A DNA stretch of 36,658 nt, from positions 1 through 36,658 of the forward strand of contig NZ_NIBS01000025.1 of the NCBI RefSeq assembly GCF_002632465.1, written 5' to 3'. The first letter of the stretch is position 1. Each line of letters opens with the position of its first letter. Made by a program: the position numbers and the translations under genes. Positions 25,156 through 34,500 of this stretch are shown here, one piece after another. Under the pieces are notes generated by a model. The model was not told the DNA's origin. It ran no database searches and saw only the letters and a program-made list of their open reading frames with translations. Source of the DNA: Xenorhabdus budapestensis. GTDB taxonomy: Bacteria; Pseudomonadota; Gammaproteobacteria; Enterobacterales; Enterobacteriaceae.

Positions 25156-26535
25156 ATGGAAAAAAACAGTATCACTTCAGTCTTATCAAATTTGAAAAAA
25201 GATATAACAAAAAATATCGCGGAGAAAAAAAGTAAAGTCACCCACCCCGTTAAAGTTCCCAACTGTTCGGGGAAAGTGGGTGATCCAGGAGTGAAATGTA
25301 ATCAAAAATTCAGTCATCAGGTCAAATTATTGCCGATTGATAACCAGGTTAATGTAAGTAATGTGCCTTATGCCTTTATTTCCGTACCCGCAAGAGGGTT
25401 CGGTAAGACGAATGGAGAAGGTGAAACCGACCGTATTATGACCCGACAGCCCGAAGAAGTGACCGTACTGGTCGGAAAGCTGGCCAAAAGTTATGAAAGA
25501 AGGGGCGGTAATTTCGGTTCACTTAAAGAACTAGAAGAAAGAAAAATCAGCCTGATTACAAATATAAATAATCCAACTACAGAGAAGCCTTATATCAGTG
25601 GTTATGATTATATTACTGTGGTAGGTGCCAGAACAGCGCCATGGGATTTCAGCTTGGGAGGTGTTACAAGAGGGTTTGAAGAATCAATGGGAAATCAATA
25701 CCGTTTTATTAATTGTGGGTTACATCAGTTGCAGCTTTTTCCTAAAGCAAGTCAGGGAGATTATGCTGTACAACGAATTATAATTGTGTTTTCACAGGGA
25801 TATACAGACATGGATCGTCAAAGAATAAATGACTATGCTCAAAAATTAGGTGCCCGTGTCCGCTATGTAACAGATGTACCGATGTTCATTAGGATTATAA
25901 ATGAAAGAAAACAAAAGAAACGCTTAATCAAAGAGATGGTGTTTTTCTGTCATGGCGTGATTGATTGTGCCACCTTTCATTATCAGGGAAAGAATGTGGA
26001 AGAAGGGAAATTTGGGCCAGACGAAATTAAAAAGGTGTATGAGTCGGTATTTGATTCTGATGCTAAAATAACAACCTACGCTTGCCGGGCAGGAATTTCG
26101 GTGGATGGTAGCGATTTTACAGGAAAAAATGCGGGGCAGGATAAAAGCCCGGCACAGCGAATGGCTAATGCCTGGGATGTTGGGGTCAAAGCATTTGAGA
26201 TGCGCTCTCTCTATGACATCGTTTATGGAACGGGAAAGGAGATTAAAGAGGCGAGAGAATATAGCAAAGTAATTGACAAATATGAAGCAGCTCGCAGAGC
26301 TTATAATTATGAATTGAGTAAAGGGAACAAAAACGCCAAACCACCAGAAAAACCAAAAGATTATGACATAATGAAAAAACGTAATGAAGGTTTGAAGGCA
26401 AGAGAATACAACGAAGACCACGGTGGAGGCCCTATTGCACCGAATGCTACCTGGCGATTACCGGGAACAGGAAATTCGCCAAAAGGACTAAAAAGTGGTC
26501 TGCAAAATTATAATCCAATAGAGTGGATTTTATGA
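25156..26535 (+). CDS. Putative T6SS cargo effector with caspase-like (clan CD) core
   Basis: A 459-aa protein of no family I can name. An N-terminal coil with two cysteines (VPNCSGKVGDPGVKC) is followed by a domain of unknown type (about 60-205). Residues about 205-340 show the element order of clan CD peptidases: strand RIIIVFSQGY, helix DRQRINDYAQKLG, strand ARVRYVTDV, helix MFIRIINERKQKK, strand EMVFFCHG with His266-Gly267, 43 residues, then strand KITTYAC with Cys310, and helix/strand SPAQRMANAWDVGVKAFEMR. The His-Gly and Ala-Cys pattern and spacing resemble caspases, but no trial structure was made. The C-terminus (about 370-459) is Lys/Glu-rich, then Gly/Pro-rich. The gene follows DUF4123, as effectors do, and its last codons overlap the next gene. 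Effector role and peptidase activity are inferred. Confidence 0.55.
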   Translation: MEKNSITSVLSNLKKDITKNIAEKKSKVTHPVKVPNCSGKVGDPGVKCNQKFSHQVKLLPIDNQVNVSNVPYAFISVPARGFGKTNGEGETDRIMTRQPEEVTVLVGKLAKSYERRGGNFGSLKELEERKISLITNINNPTTEKPYISGYDYITVVGARTAPWDFSLGGVTRGFEESMGNQYRFINCGLHQLQLFPKASQGDYAVQRIIIVFSQGYTDMDRQRINDYAQKLGARVRYVTDVPMFIRIINERKQKKRLIKEMVFFCHGVIDCATFHYQGKNVEEGKFGPDEIKKVYESVFDSDAKITTYACRAGISVDGSDFTGKNAGQDKSPAQRMANAWDVGVKAFEMRSLYDIVYGTGKEIKEAREYSKVIDKYEAARRAYNYELSKGNKNAKPPEKPKDYDIMKKRNEGLKAREYNEDHGGGPIAPNATWRLPGTGNSPKGLKSGLQNYNPIEWIL

Positions 26536-27161
26536 ATTTACTTAAAAAAAAGCTTATTGTTAAGATAGCAATTTTGACAATTTTCACTTTATTTTTTTCA
26601 GGTGCTTATTATATGTATATGCAAAAATTTCAAATGTATATTAGGGTAACTTCATATGATGTAAACTCGTCTGAGTTTCCTAGTAAAAAGGTCTGGTTCG
26701 ATGCCAGTGAATGGCTGAAATCTTCGCAGTATATTAAAGTTCATGATGCTTATTTGATTAATAAGAAATTCGTTCCTATTGAAAATTTGAATACTCTGAG
26801 TATCACAATGACATTACAGGATGAAATTGATAGTTCAATAAAATTCTCCGAATTAAATGTATTAAAAGATATGGAAGCTATAAAATTCTTGCAATTAATG
26901 CAAAATAAAATGAATTATGAATACATATACACAAAATTTGATGAAGAATCATTAAAGCCAGTGCTAGACTTTTTTTTGATTAAATTTCCTTATAAAGAAA
27001 AAAAATATGAACTATTAGTAATGAGAAGAAAATATGGAAATGAGTATGTGTACGACCATTTCGACTCTATTTACAGAGAAAATGAATGGCATAAACATAA
27101 TAAAGACACTCTAATATATAGAGATTATCTTGCAGGCAAGATTGATTCATACAAACAATAA
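26532..27161 (+). CDS. Membrane-anchored protein, immunity candidate for the T6SS effector
   Basis: A protein of 209 aa when started at the ATG at 26532, which overlaps the effector stop (ATGA) and has GAGTGG six bases before it; a GTG at 26523 is less likely. One N-terminal membrane helix (VKIAILTIFTLFFSGAYYMYM) anchors a soluble domain of about 180 residues, rich in Tyr, Lys and Phe, presumably on the periplasmic side. No family recognised. The DNA is strongly AT-rich, much more than vgrG. Small anchored proteins directly after a T6SS effector are commonly its immunity protein. A periplasmic anchor would fit a toxin acting in, or first meeting the cell from, the periplasm. Function is inferred from position only. 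Confidence 0.6.
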   Translation: MNLLKKKLIVKIAILTIFTLFFSGAYYMYMQKFQMYIRVTSYDVNSSEFPSKKVWFDASEWLKSSQYIKVHDAYLINKKFVPIENLNTLSITMTLQDEIDSSIKFSELNVLKDMEAIKFLQLMQNKMNYEYIYTKFDEESLKPVLDFFLIKFPYKEKKYELLVMRRKYGNEYVYDHFDSIYRENEWHKHNKDTLIYRDYLAGKIDSYKQ

Positions 27162-27174
27162 ATTAAACAAAGAC

Positions 27175-27225
27175 ATAGTTGTTGGATTTTAAATTCTATT
27201 AAAAACGTATTTTACCAGCAACTAT
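27175..27225 (+). repeat. 11-bp inverted repeat between the immunity candidate and the next gene
   Basis: ATAGTTGTTGG (27175-27185) pairs with CCAGCAACTAT (27215-27225), with one G-T pair and a 29-nt AT-rich loop. It is not followed by a T run. It may protect or process the mRNA, or mark a junction between two cargo units. Confidence 0.35.
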
Positions 27226-27259
27226 AGCGTTAGTTATTGTGACCGGAGATATCATAAAT

Positions 27260-28015
27260 ATGACAATAGAAATTAATGAAGACCAATGGAATATGCTAAA
27301 AAAACATTCATTCAATTCATTTATTGATGAACTGGTAGTACATTGTAATGAATCCTATCCCTATCTTAAAATAAAATTAGGTGAAGATAAATTAAGGACA
27401 GCGCTGGAAAACGCAATAGAAAAATCGAAAAACGATGGATTTGATCAACGCGGTACTGTTCAGTTTTATATTGATATGCTTATTTTATTTGGTACCGAAT
27501 TTCAAACTGACCCACAATATGTATGGATAAAGACGATCCTAGATAATCACTCCTGCCTTGGGCAATTAGAAAGAACAAGTTTACTTTATCATGAGATCAT
27601 TCGATATTTTAATGAAGTGCATGGCGAACAAGATGAATATCTGAAAACCAGTATATTTAAATTTCAAAATATCAATATTGAACGCTTAAATGTTCAATGG
27701 AATACCTATGAAAGTAATGTAGACTCACTATTAAATTCTCTTTTCCCACAAAAATATCGATATATTAAACAAGATAATATCAATAAATTTATTCAATTTG
27801 GTGTTGAAAAATCCAATCAATATGGCATAAAAAATGCTAATTATTCAGCGTTTTTAACATTAATAATGTTTTTATTAGGACATCAATTCGATCAGGATAT
27901 TTTCTTTCCTCATTTCAATGAAAGGTTGTTAAAAAAATATCATTCTGATGTTGATTCATTAATCATAGGAATAGAAAATAAAACCAAAGATTATTTAAAA
28001 ATGCTTCTTCAATAG
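27260..28015 (+). CDS. Internally duplicated, mostly helical T6SS-associated protein
   Basis: A 251-aa soluble protein starting at the ATG at 27260, with GGAG 12 nt upstream; a GTG at 27239 lacks a ribosome binding site. Two related segments are visible: AIEKSKNDGFDQRGTVQFYI..GTEFQTDPQ (about 54-88) and FGVEKSNQYGIKNANYSAFL..GHQFDQD (about 180-215), which shows an internal duplication. I recall this 'aromatic-rich helix, G-x-x-F-x-x-D-P' pattern from genes next to PAAR or DUF4123 genes in T6SS loci, but cannot give a family name. It is AT-rich like its upstream neighbour. Between an immunity candidate and the PAAR gene it could be an adaptor or a second immunity protein. Confidence 0.55.
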   Translation: MTIEINEDQWNMLKKHSFNSFIDELVVHCNESYPYLKIKLGEDKLRTALENAIEKSKNDGFDQRGTVQFYIDMLILFGTEFQTDPQYVWIKTILDNHSCLGQLERTSLLYHEIIRYFNEVHGEQDEYLKTSIFKFQNINIERLNVQWNTYESNVDSLLNSLFPQKYRYIKQDNINKFIQFGVEKSNQYGIKNANYSAFLTLIMFLLGHQFDQDIFFPHFNERLLKKYHSDVDSLIIGIENKTKDYLKMLLQ

Positions 28016-28051
28016 AATAGAAATATTGTAGACAATTACAGAGAGATAAAT

Positions 28052-28315
28052 ATGTCAAATAAACCAGTTATCCTGTTAAACGATACGACCGATCATGGTG
28101 GTAAAGTGATCACTGCCATTGATGGTTATGTTTATCAAGGAGTTCCCATTGCTGGCAAAGGTGATTTAGTTGTTTGCCCAAAATGTGAAGACACATTCCC
28201 GATAATAGAAGGGAGTGAGTCTTTAAAGTATCAGGGCAAACAGGTTGCCTTGGAAGGTATGAGCACAGCTTGCGGCGCAAAACTGATTGCCAGTCAAAAT
28301 AAACTGCGTGCCTGA
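28052..28315 (+). CDS. PAAR-domain T6SS spike tip protein
   Basis: An 87-aa PAAR protein: LNDTTDHGGKVITA at the start, IDGYVYQGVPIAGKGDLVVCPKC in the middle and EGMSTACGAKLIASQ at the end, with His and Cys residues placed to bind the tip zinc ion. PAAR proteins cap the VgrG trimer and can carry cargo. This one is stand-alone, with no extension. AGAGAGATAA precedes the ATG. It closes the vgrG cassette, so the locus has both spike and tip. GC content is higher than in the two genes before it. Confidence 0.93.
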   Translation: MSNKPVILLNDTTDHGGKVITAIDGYVYQGVPIAGKGDLVVCPKCEDTFPIIEGSESLKYQGKQVALEGMSTACGAKLIASQNKLRA

Positions 28316-28336
28316 CACTAACACGAAATTATATGA

Positions 28337-28360
28337 GCGGAAGTTAGTCTGACTTTCCGC
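28337..28360 (+). terminator. Probable terminator after the PAAR gene
   Basis: GCGGAAGT (28337-28344) pairs with ACTTTCCGC (28352-28360) with one bulged T, loop TAGTCTG. Only a weak T tract (TTGATTC) follows. Position just after the PAAR stop supports it. Confidence 0.45.
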
Positions 28361-28662
28361 TTGATTCTCATTGATGTTACATTTTCTCACCAGCTAACTC
28401 TATTTGAGCCTGTTCGGGGAAATGCGCCTTGACAGCGACTTATTTTTATACTCAGTTTTCATCATAGACAAGGGGTTCTCAGCTTAAAATGGGGCAATGC
28501 GCTTGAATAGAGCAACATCTGATTATTCCTGATTTAATTCAAACAGATTGTTTATCGTGTAAAATTAATCACGTTACAAAAATAATTATATCTCATTATT
28601 TCATGATACTTTATCCTTATAAAATAGTACCCTTATTTTATTTTTTATCAGGAGCCATAATA
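28361..28662. other. Gene-free stretch upstream of the methyltransferase
   Basis: AT-rich DNA with no convincing ORF. It holds two imperfect direct repeats, GGGGAAATGCGCCTTGA (28416-28432) and GGGGCAATGCGCTTGA (28491-28506), 75 bp apart. These may be relics of a larger element or binding sites. The methyltransferase promoter should lie in the AT-rich 3' half, but I cannot place it with confidence. Confidence 0.4.
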
Positions 28663-29400
28663 ATGGAAGAGCAAGCAAGCTATGATTCAATTGGAGAACA
28701 TTACGAACAGTTTTCCAATACGGTAGCCCAACGACAGTCTGAACTTCAGGATATACTCAACATGGTCGGTGAGATACAAGGAAAGTCAGTACTGGATCTA
28801 GCTTGCGGGTATGGTTATTTTGGGCGGGAATTTCACCGCCGTGGGGCTTCAAAAGTGGTTGGCGTCGATATCTCTGAAAAAATGATTGAACTCGCTAAAA
28901 CCAAGTCAAAACTGTATGGTGATGATATTGAGTTCCATGTACAAAATGTATGTGAGATGAAATTAGATGAAAAATTTGATATCGTCATCGCCGCTTTTTT
29001 ATTCCACTATGCAGAATCCACAGAAGAACTGGAAACGATGTTTCAGGCAGCCGCTGATCATTTAAAACCTTCCGGCAAATTAATTGCTTATATGGCATCA
29101 CCTGATTATCGGTTAGAAAGCGGAAACTGTGAGAATTATGGTTTTAAGATTTTGAGCGAAGAGCCCTGGAAAAATGGCTTCCGTCACCAGGCAAAATTTC
29201 TGTCAACCCCCCCAAGCCCTTTCACGTTTTATCGTTGGAGCCGTGAAAGCTATGAAAAAGCGCTTAAAAAAGCAGGATTCGATCATTTTAGCTGGAAAAA
29301 ACCTACGGTCTTGGACAGCGATTTAGTGCGTTATCCTCAAGGTTTTTGGGATAATTACCTACAAAATTGTGTCCATACCGGACTTGTTTGCCAGTTTTAA
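28663..29400 (+). CDS. Class I SAM-dependent methyltransferase
   Basis: A 245-aa protein starting at the ATG at 28663, with AGGAG eight bases before it; an in-frame start at 28603 would add a hydrophobic tail with no ribosome binding site. Motif I is VLDLACGYGYF (from residue 43), motif II VVGVDISEKMIELAK, and motif IV DIVIAAFLFHYAES. These are the Rossmann-fold SAM-binding motifs of class I enzymes. The C-terminal part (PSPFTFYRWSRESYEKALKKAGF) is a lid typical of small-molecule methyltransferases; similar proteins are often labelled toxoflavin-synthase-like (ToxA), but no other toxoflavin gene is seen here. The substrate is unknown. It is a single gene, separated by a terminator-like hairpin from the T6SS cassette and convergent with the kinase gene. 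Confidence 0.88.
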   Translation: MEEQASYDSIGEHYEQFSNTVAQRQSELQDILNMVGEIQGKSVLDLACGYGYFGREFHRRGASKVVGVDISEKMIELAKTKSKLYGDDIEFHVQNVCEMKLDEKFDIVIAAFLFHYAESTEELETMFQAAADHLKPSGKLIAYMASPDYRLESGNCENYGFKILSEEPWKNGFRHQAKFLSTPPSPFTFYRWSRESYEKALKKAGFDHFSWKKPTVLDSDLVRYPQGFWDNYLQNCVHTGLVCQF

Positions 29401-29475
29401 GCTCACTCCCCATTCCTTCCACATGACGATTGGATTAAATTCAATCAGACATAAACATTGACATGAATGGACTTT

Positions 29476-29501
29476 GAAAAAAATGCCGGGTCCAGCCCGG
29501 C
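29476..29501 (-). terminator. Rho-independent terminator of the HTH-PfkB kinase gene
   Basis: On the minus strand GCCGGG-CTGGA-CCCGGC forms a 6-bp GC-only stem followed by ATTTTTTTC. It lies about 36 nt after the kinase stop codon. On the plus strand the stem is not followed by T residues. Confidence 0.85.
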
Positions 29502-29536
29502 CCTAGCCACAATACTAACATTCTCATTTTTTATTT

Positions 29537-30667
29537 TTATGATATTTGTTGGTTATTCATCATTGTTATTGGATCTAATAGCAGTAACTTATCAACAGCA
29601 AATGGAGACAGGGTTAGTGAATGTGTTAATTCAGTAGACAGGACAAGTGCAGCACAACGTTGGGCGAAATATACACTTTCCTTAAAGTCCATACCTGCCA
29701 ACGCGCAATGAACTAACCCTGCCATCATTGCATCACCGGAACCCGTGTTATTGACAACATCAACAGGAAATGCCGGAGAGTGACCCGATATATAATCTAA
29801 CTCACTGTAGTAAACACCGTCAGCGCCCATACTTAAAACTACCCGCTGTACCCCTTGTTCATGAAACCATGATGTGACCCACTTAGCCTCTTTTATTGAG
29901 TTAATTTTAATGCCACTGATTTTTTCTGCTTCCAGCCGATTGGGTCTGATAGTATGAATATAGGATAACCAGTTACGTACTATGCCCGCCTTATATGACG
30001 AGACAGGATTAACAAATATGGGCACATTACCTGAGTTTTTAAATAACCATTCCAGAGCATCCTCTTTCAAATTGCAGTCGATACTCAGTATGCCGGCCCG
30101 CTCAATAAGCGCTTTAGATTTATTTAGCAACTCAGGCGTGAGTTTTTTCAAAATATCCATATCACTCACGGAAGTGTGCGGTTCACCATGACTATCAACT
30201 ATTGAATGATAAATCGAAGTTCTTTCATTATTGAGTTTATGAGAATGGCTAAGATCAACACCGGCTAACCGGGTTTCTCTAAACAATCTTTTTCCATATG
30301 AATCATCACCAAAAACAGAAATTAAATAACTGTCATTCTTTAACGCGGCAATGTTATGCGCCACATTTCTGGCGACACCACCTAGCGTATATTTTGTTTT
30401 CCCTGGGTTGGAATCTTTCTTTAATAATTCAGTCGAAGCGAAGCTGGTAATATCCATGTTGGAAGCCCCCACTGTTACGGCATAATTTCCACTGGAAAAA
30501 ATGTATCCTTTTCCTTTTATATGCCCTTTTTTTTGTAGGTTAAGGATATATCCTGCGACGCTTGAACGACTAATGCCAATAGTATCAGCGATTTCTTTTT
30601 GGGCGAGAAAAGGATTTTTCCTGAGAAGTTGTAATATTCTAAACTCCAGATTATCCATTTTTCTCAT
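29537..30667 (-). CDS. HTH-fused PfkB-family kinase (pseudouridine kinase-like)
   Basis: A 376-aa protein. I start it at 30667 (MRKMDNLEFRIL) because AAGGGC lies six bases upstream; an in-frame ATG at 30694 lacks a site. Residues about 4-60 form a winged/MarR-like helix-turn-helix (NPFLAQKEIADTIGISRSSVAGYI). The PfkB ribokinase fold follows, with signature 1 (GGVARNVAHNIAAL) and signature 2 (VVNNTGSGDAMMAGL), where Asp312 is the catalytic base. The HTH-PfkB layout is that of E. coli YeiI/PsuK-like kinases, which phosphorylate nucleosides such as pseudouridine. No psuG glycosidase or transporter gene is nearby, so the substrate is uncertain. The gene is monocistronic, with its own terminator. 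Confidence 0.85.
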   Translation of the reverse strand: MRKMDNLEFRILQLLRKNPFLAQKEIADTIGISRSSVAGYILNLQKKGHIKGKGYIFSSGNYAVTVGASNMDITSFASTELLKKDSNPGKTKYTLGGVARNVAHNIAALKNDSYLISVFGDDSYGKRLFRETRLAGVDLSHSHKLNNERTSIYHSIVDSHGEPHTSVSDMDILKKLTPELLNKSKALIERAGILSIDCNLKEDALEWLFKNSGNVPIFVNPVSSYKAGIVRNWLSYIHTIRPNRLEAEKISGIKINSIKEAKWVTSWFHEQGVQRVVLSMGADGVYYSELDYISGHSPAFPVDVVNNTGSGDAMMAGLVHCALAGMDFKESVYFAQRCAALVLSTELTHSLTLSPFAVDKLLLLDPITMMNNQQIS

Positions 30668-31532
30668 ATTATGCCCTTTATTGTTTTTAAACATAGTTGT
30701 TTTTATTCCATTGATTAATGACAGTAAAGCGTATTTTTATACATTATGCTGGTAGTGAGAAAGCGATCGAAAACTCAATGATATATTATTTATCGTTAAA
30801 AATGTGATTTTACTCTTGAATTTTTACCTGAAAAATAACCCATTGACGGAATTTTAAAACACTTAGCATGGTAACCATATTTTATTCCAATTTATTTACA
30901 TACAAAACAAATGGTTGCATTATGTCTGCATTATTATTAGCACTTGTCTTTTCTTCTGTTTTAATTTTATTCTGCAAATGAAATGGGGATTTCTCAATTA
31001 CATTAAAATGTGATAATTAACACACTTTCACCGATATGAAATATTGGCCCACGATTTTATTGCGGTGTAATATTTTTCATATTGAATAAGGTTTTTTATT
31101 ATACCGTTAAATTTATTTGACTATGTCGTCACCATGGGTGCTTTTAATTGTTAATATATTACTTATATAAATGAAATATTTCCCTCCATCATAATAACCA
31201 ATATTTATATTTAACTACCTTTTTTATTAGTGAGGGTAAATAATCCGTTAAGAACGTCCCATCAATCGATCGATATCTGTCAGCTCAGGGATGAGAAAAA
31301 CGTCATGCATGGAGACGGATTACTCGAGAAAATTTGTTGTCCAAAAGAGATAACTACTTGAAGTGATAATAATTTTTTTTGGGGGGAACCTGTGCTTGAA
31401 TCAGGATCACCACTGGATGTGATGCCGTATCCAAGAAAAGGCATTCAAAACAAAGAAAAAATAGCGGCGTTTCAAGTGACTGCCCAAACAGCCGCTCATT
31501 TCTCTTATAGGTAAAATAATGGAACATGCTAT
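30668..31532. other. 865-bp AT-rich region without a convincing gene
   Basis: It separates the kinase start from the invasin-like stop. Most (30700-31240) is very AT-rich with no ORF of note and probably carries the kinase promoter. From about 31240 the composition becomes less AT-rich. A 40-codon frame starts at a GTG at 31392, preceded by GGGGGG, and ends at 31514. It overlaps the invasin terminator, and I do not call it a gene. The mixed composition suggests a junction or relic of a former element. Confidence 0.5.
31454..31496 (-). terminator. Rho-independent terminator of the invasin-like gene
   Basis: On the minus strand AGCGGC (31491-31496) pairs with GCCGCT (31463-31468), extended after short bulges by TTT/AAA pairs, and is followed by ATTTTTTC. 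It begins 36 nt after the invasin-like stop codon. Confidence 0.7.
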
Positions 31533-34500
31533 TCAGTACTGCTGCTTACCACACGCAAATGCCGTCATCGCCCAGGCATTTCGCATCCATCGGTCTGTCT
31601 CTGTCCAAAACGCCCATTTCGCCTGATGTTCTGCTGAGCCTGAGCTGGCGGTAAGATAATCCGTTGATGTCACATAAAATTCCCGCACCCAGCCATCGTA
31701 GAGATAAAATTTCCCCCATTCCTCGTAGAGCTGTTCCAGCGCATATTTGGAGGCAATCCTGCTGCCGAGTGATTGACAAAGCTGTTTCGCATGAGAATAA
31801 AAATCTTTTGTCAGGCCTGAGCGCTCAAACCAGGTGTGAACCGTCAAGGTTAGTTCGACCTGCTGCCCGGTTTCATCAGTACCCGTGAGCCTGGCTCCGT
31901 CAGGATTTTGCTGCACCGTCACCACATCACCCGATACCGCAATCGCGGGCGAGTTACTCTGCCAGTTCACCCGACCTGTATTGCCTGTTGTGATAAGGCG
32001 AAATTTTGCACCACGCCAGAGTACGGAAGGCCCCCGGAGACCAAACGATTTCTGGTTGGCATTACCACCCTGGCTGTCAACGGCAACGGTATCAACCAGG
32101 CGTAACGGCAGGATAAATTCCACAGAGGAGACGACTTGCTGTTCACCAACGTCAGCAGTGACCGAAGCCTGTCCAGCATGACGACTGACAAGGGTTGCTG
32201 TTGCATTTCCCTGACGGTCTGTTCTGTCTTCTGCAAAAGTCATCTCGCCAAAATTTCCAGACCAGTCAACCGCTTTATCCGCAAGCCCCTGCCCATGAAT
32301 ATCGGTGACCGTGACAGTAAAAGTCACCCGATCTTCGCCATCCGCCGCGGCACGGGTTTTATTGGCCCGAATGGTGGATAACAGCACTTCATCAAACGTG
32401 ACAACAGGGGCGGCCACTTTATTATCACCAACCCGGATCTGCACCTGATGCTCGCCTGTCAACGTACTGCTCAGCTTAACCTGTGTTTGCCCCTGGCTGT
32501 CTGTTTCTGTCTGTCCTGAAGACAGCACTCCGCGATCCGTTTGCCAACTCACCGGCTGATTTACCACGGGTGATCCCAGCGAGTCTTTCACTGTGGCGGT
32601 CAACACCACGGTATCCTGCCCATCGCCTTTAGCCCGGACTTTGTCCACCGTGACAGCCGGTTTCAGCAAACGTTCAAACATCACCGAAGCAGCATGAAGT
32701 GTTTTTCCTGATACGTCTGCTTTCACCGTTGCCCTCCTTGCGGTGCGGCTGACTAACCGCGCTGTTGCCTCCCCCTGACTGTTTGTCTGTTCTTGCTTAT
32801 CCAACAGTTGCCCGTTATCCGCTGACCATTGCACTTTGCTGCTGGCCACGGGTCGATCTGCTGCATCGCGCACGTTCACTGTATAAAGGATACTGTCCTG
32901 ACCATCGGCAATCGCGGTTTGTTTGTCCGCCTGAAGCGTATGCGTTAGCGAGGTAATAAAGCGGATCGGAGAAGATATTGCCGTTTCACTGCCAACCGCC
33001 ACTGTCACTTCTGCATTTCCTGATACTTTGCTGATTAGATAAGCCGTGGCCTGCCCTTTCGCATCAGTCATTAATGAAAATGAAGAAAACTGGCCGAGCG
33101 GGGTCTGCCAGCTAACGGCCTGATTGGGCACAGGTTGACCATCGGCGTTTTTAACCGTGACAGTCAAGGTTGCCCTTGATTTCCCATCCGCCTTAACGCT
33201 GTGCTTATCAACGGCGATGTCGGGTATCAGCACCGTATCAAACTGGACTGAAGGTGCAATGACAGCCTCTCCATCCACGGAAACACGTACTGTGTGCAGC
33301 CCCTGCTGACGGCTGCGCAGCACGACCGATGCCTGCCCCTGCGTATCCGTGTTCTGCCGGGTTTGGGATAATTCGCCTTTATCACTTGACCAGATAACGG
33401 CCTGATTGGAAATGGGAGCGCCTTCCTGATCGGTAACAAGGACGGTGTAGATCACACTGTCATGACCATCAGCTTTGGTCTGCGTTTTATTCGCTGTCAC
33501 CTGTAATTGTTTTTCGGTCGGCAAACTCACTATCATGATTTCTGCCCGGTTGGAGCGGTTACCCCGGCTGTCGATGGCGATTCCCGAAAGCCGAACGGGA
33601 TTTCCCGTGGTTTTCGGCAACCGTAGCGTCACTTGCTCCGGCTGTTGTTCAAGCACTTTCCCGCCTGCCTGCTGTAATTCACGGGTATCCAGCTCTAAAC
33701 GTGCCAGCGGATATTTGGATTGGATGATCGGTACAAAGGTCACGTCCTTGCCTTCATAGCCGTTGATTGATGCAGGGAAAGCCAGTGTCAGCAACGTTTG
33801 CTTCTGATAGTCCAGCACCATATCGCTGCGGCGATTTACAAAATCCAACTGGCTGGATCTTAAATGGTGCAATGGCGCGACCGCGTTTGGATCAAACTGT
33901 TGGCTGAGCGGAACACCCAACCGATAATTGAGGTTCAGAGTAAAACGGTTCTCACTGACCCCTTGCTTACCCTGCCGAAAATCGGCACCCAGTGTGGCTA
34001 ACGGCACGGGCGTGTAAACCAGCCCGGCGGTGACGCTGTACGGGTTTTTCTGGCGATCTGCTTCACCGAATAACGCGACCTGCTGCCCGTAATAACGTTC
34101 ATACTTCAACTGCCCGCCACAGTGAGGAAAAGCAGGCAACCAGGCTTCGGCCTGAATATCCCAGCCATTGGCGGGTCTTGCGTCAAAATCCGTAAGTCGG
34201 GAGGGCTTCCAATGGGATAAACGCTGATAAAGGTTAGCAGAGAGTTTGACGTTATCATGCCAGGCTTCTAATCCAAGACTATAACGGTGATGCTGCTTCG
34301 GCCACAACGCATCCCAGAAGACATTGGCACCCCATAACCAATTATCGGCTAAATAGCGATAGCCGAATCCGACTGCCGTTGTTGTCTGACCGTGGTGGGT
34401 TTTTACTCCTAGTTGGCTGAATGCAGTACCCGAAACCGATTGATAAAAAGGCAACAACCCATCAAATGAAACGTCTTTTAACGAAAGGTGGCTGTCGAAA

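Noticed and set aside
25156-26535. Reading the T6SS cargo protein as a CHAT or RTX cysteine protease domain of a known family
   Set aside because: The His-Gly and Ala-Cys pattern is shared by the clan, but no family-specific residues beyond it are visible, so only the fold-level suggestion is kept.
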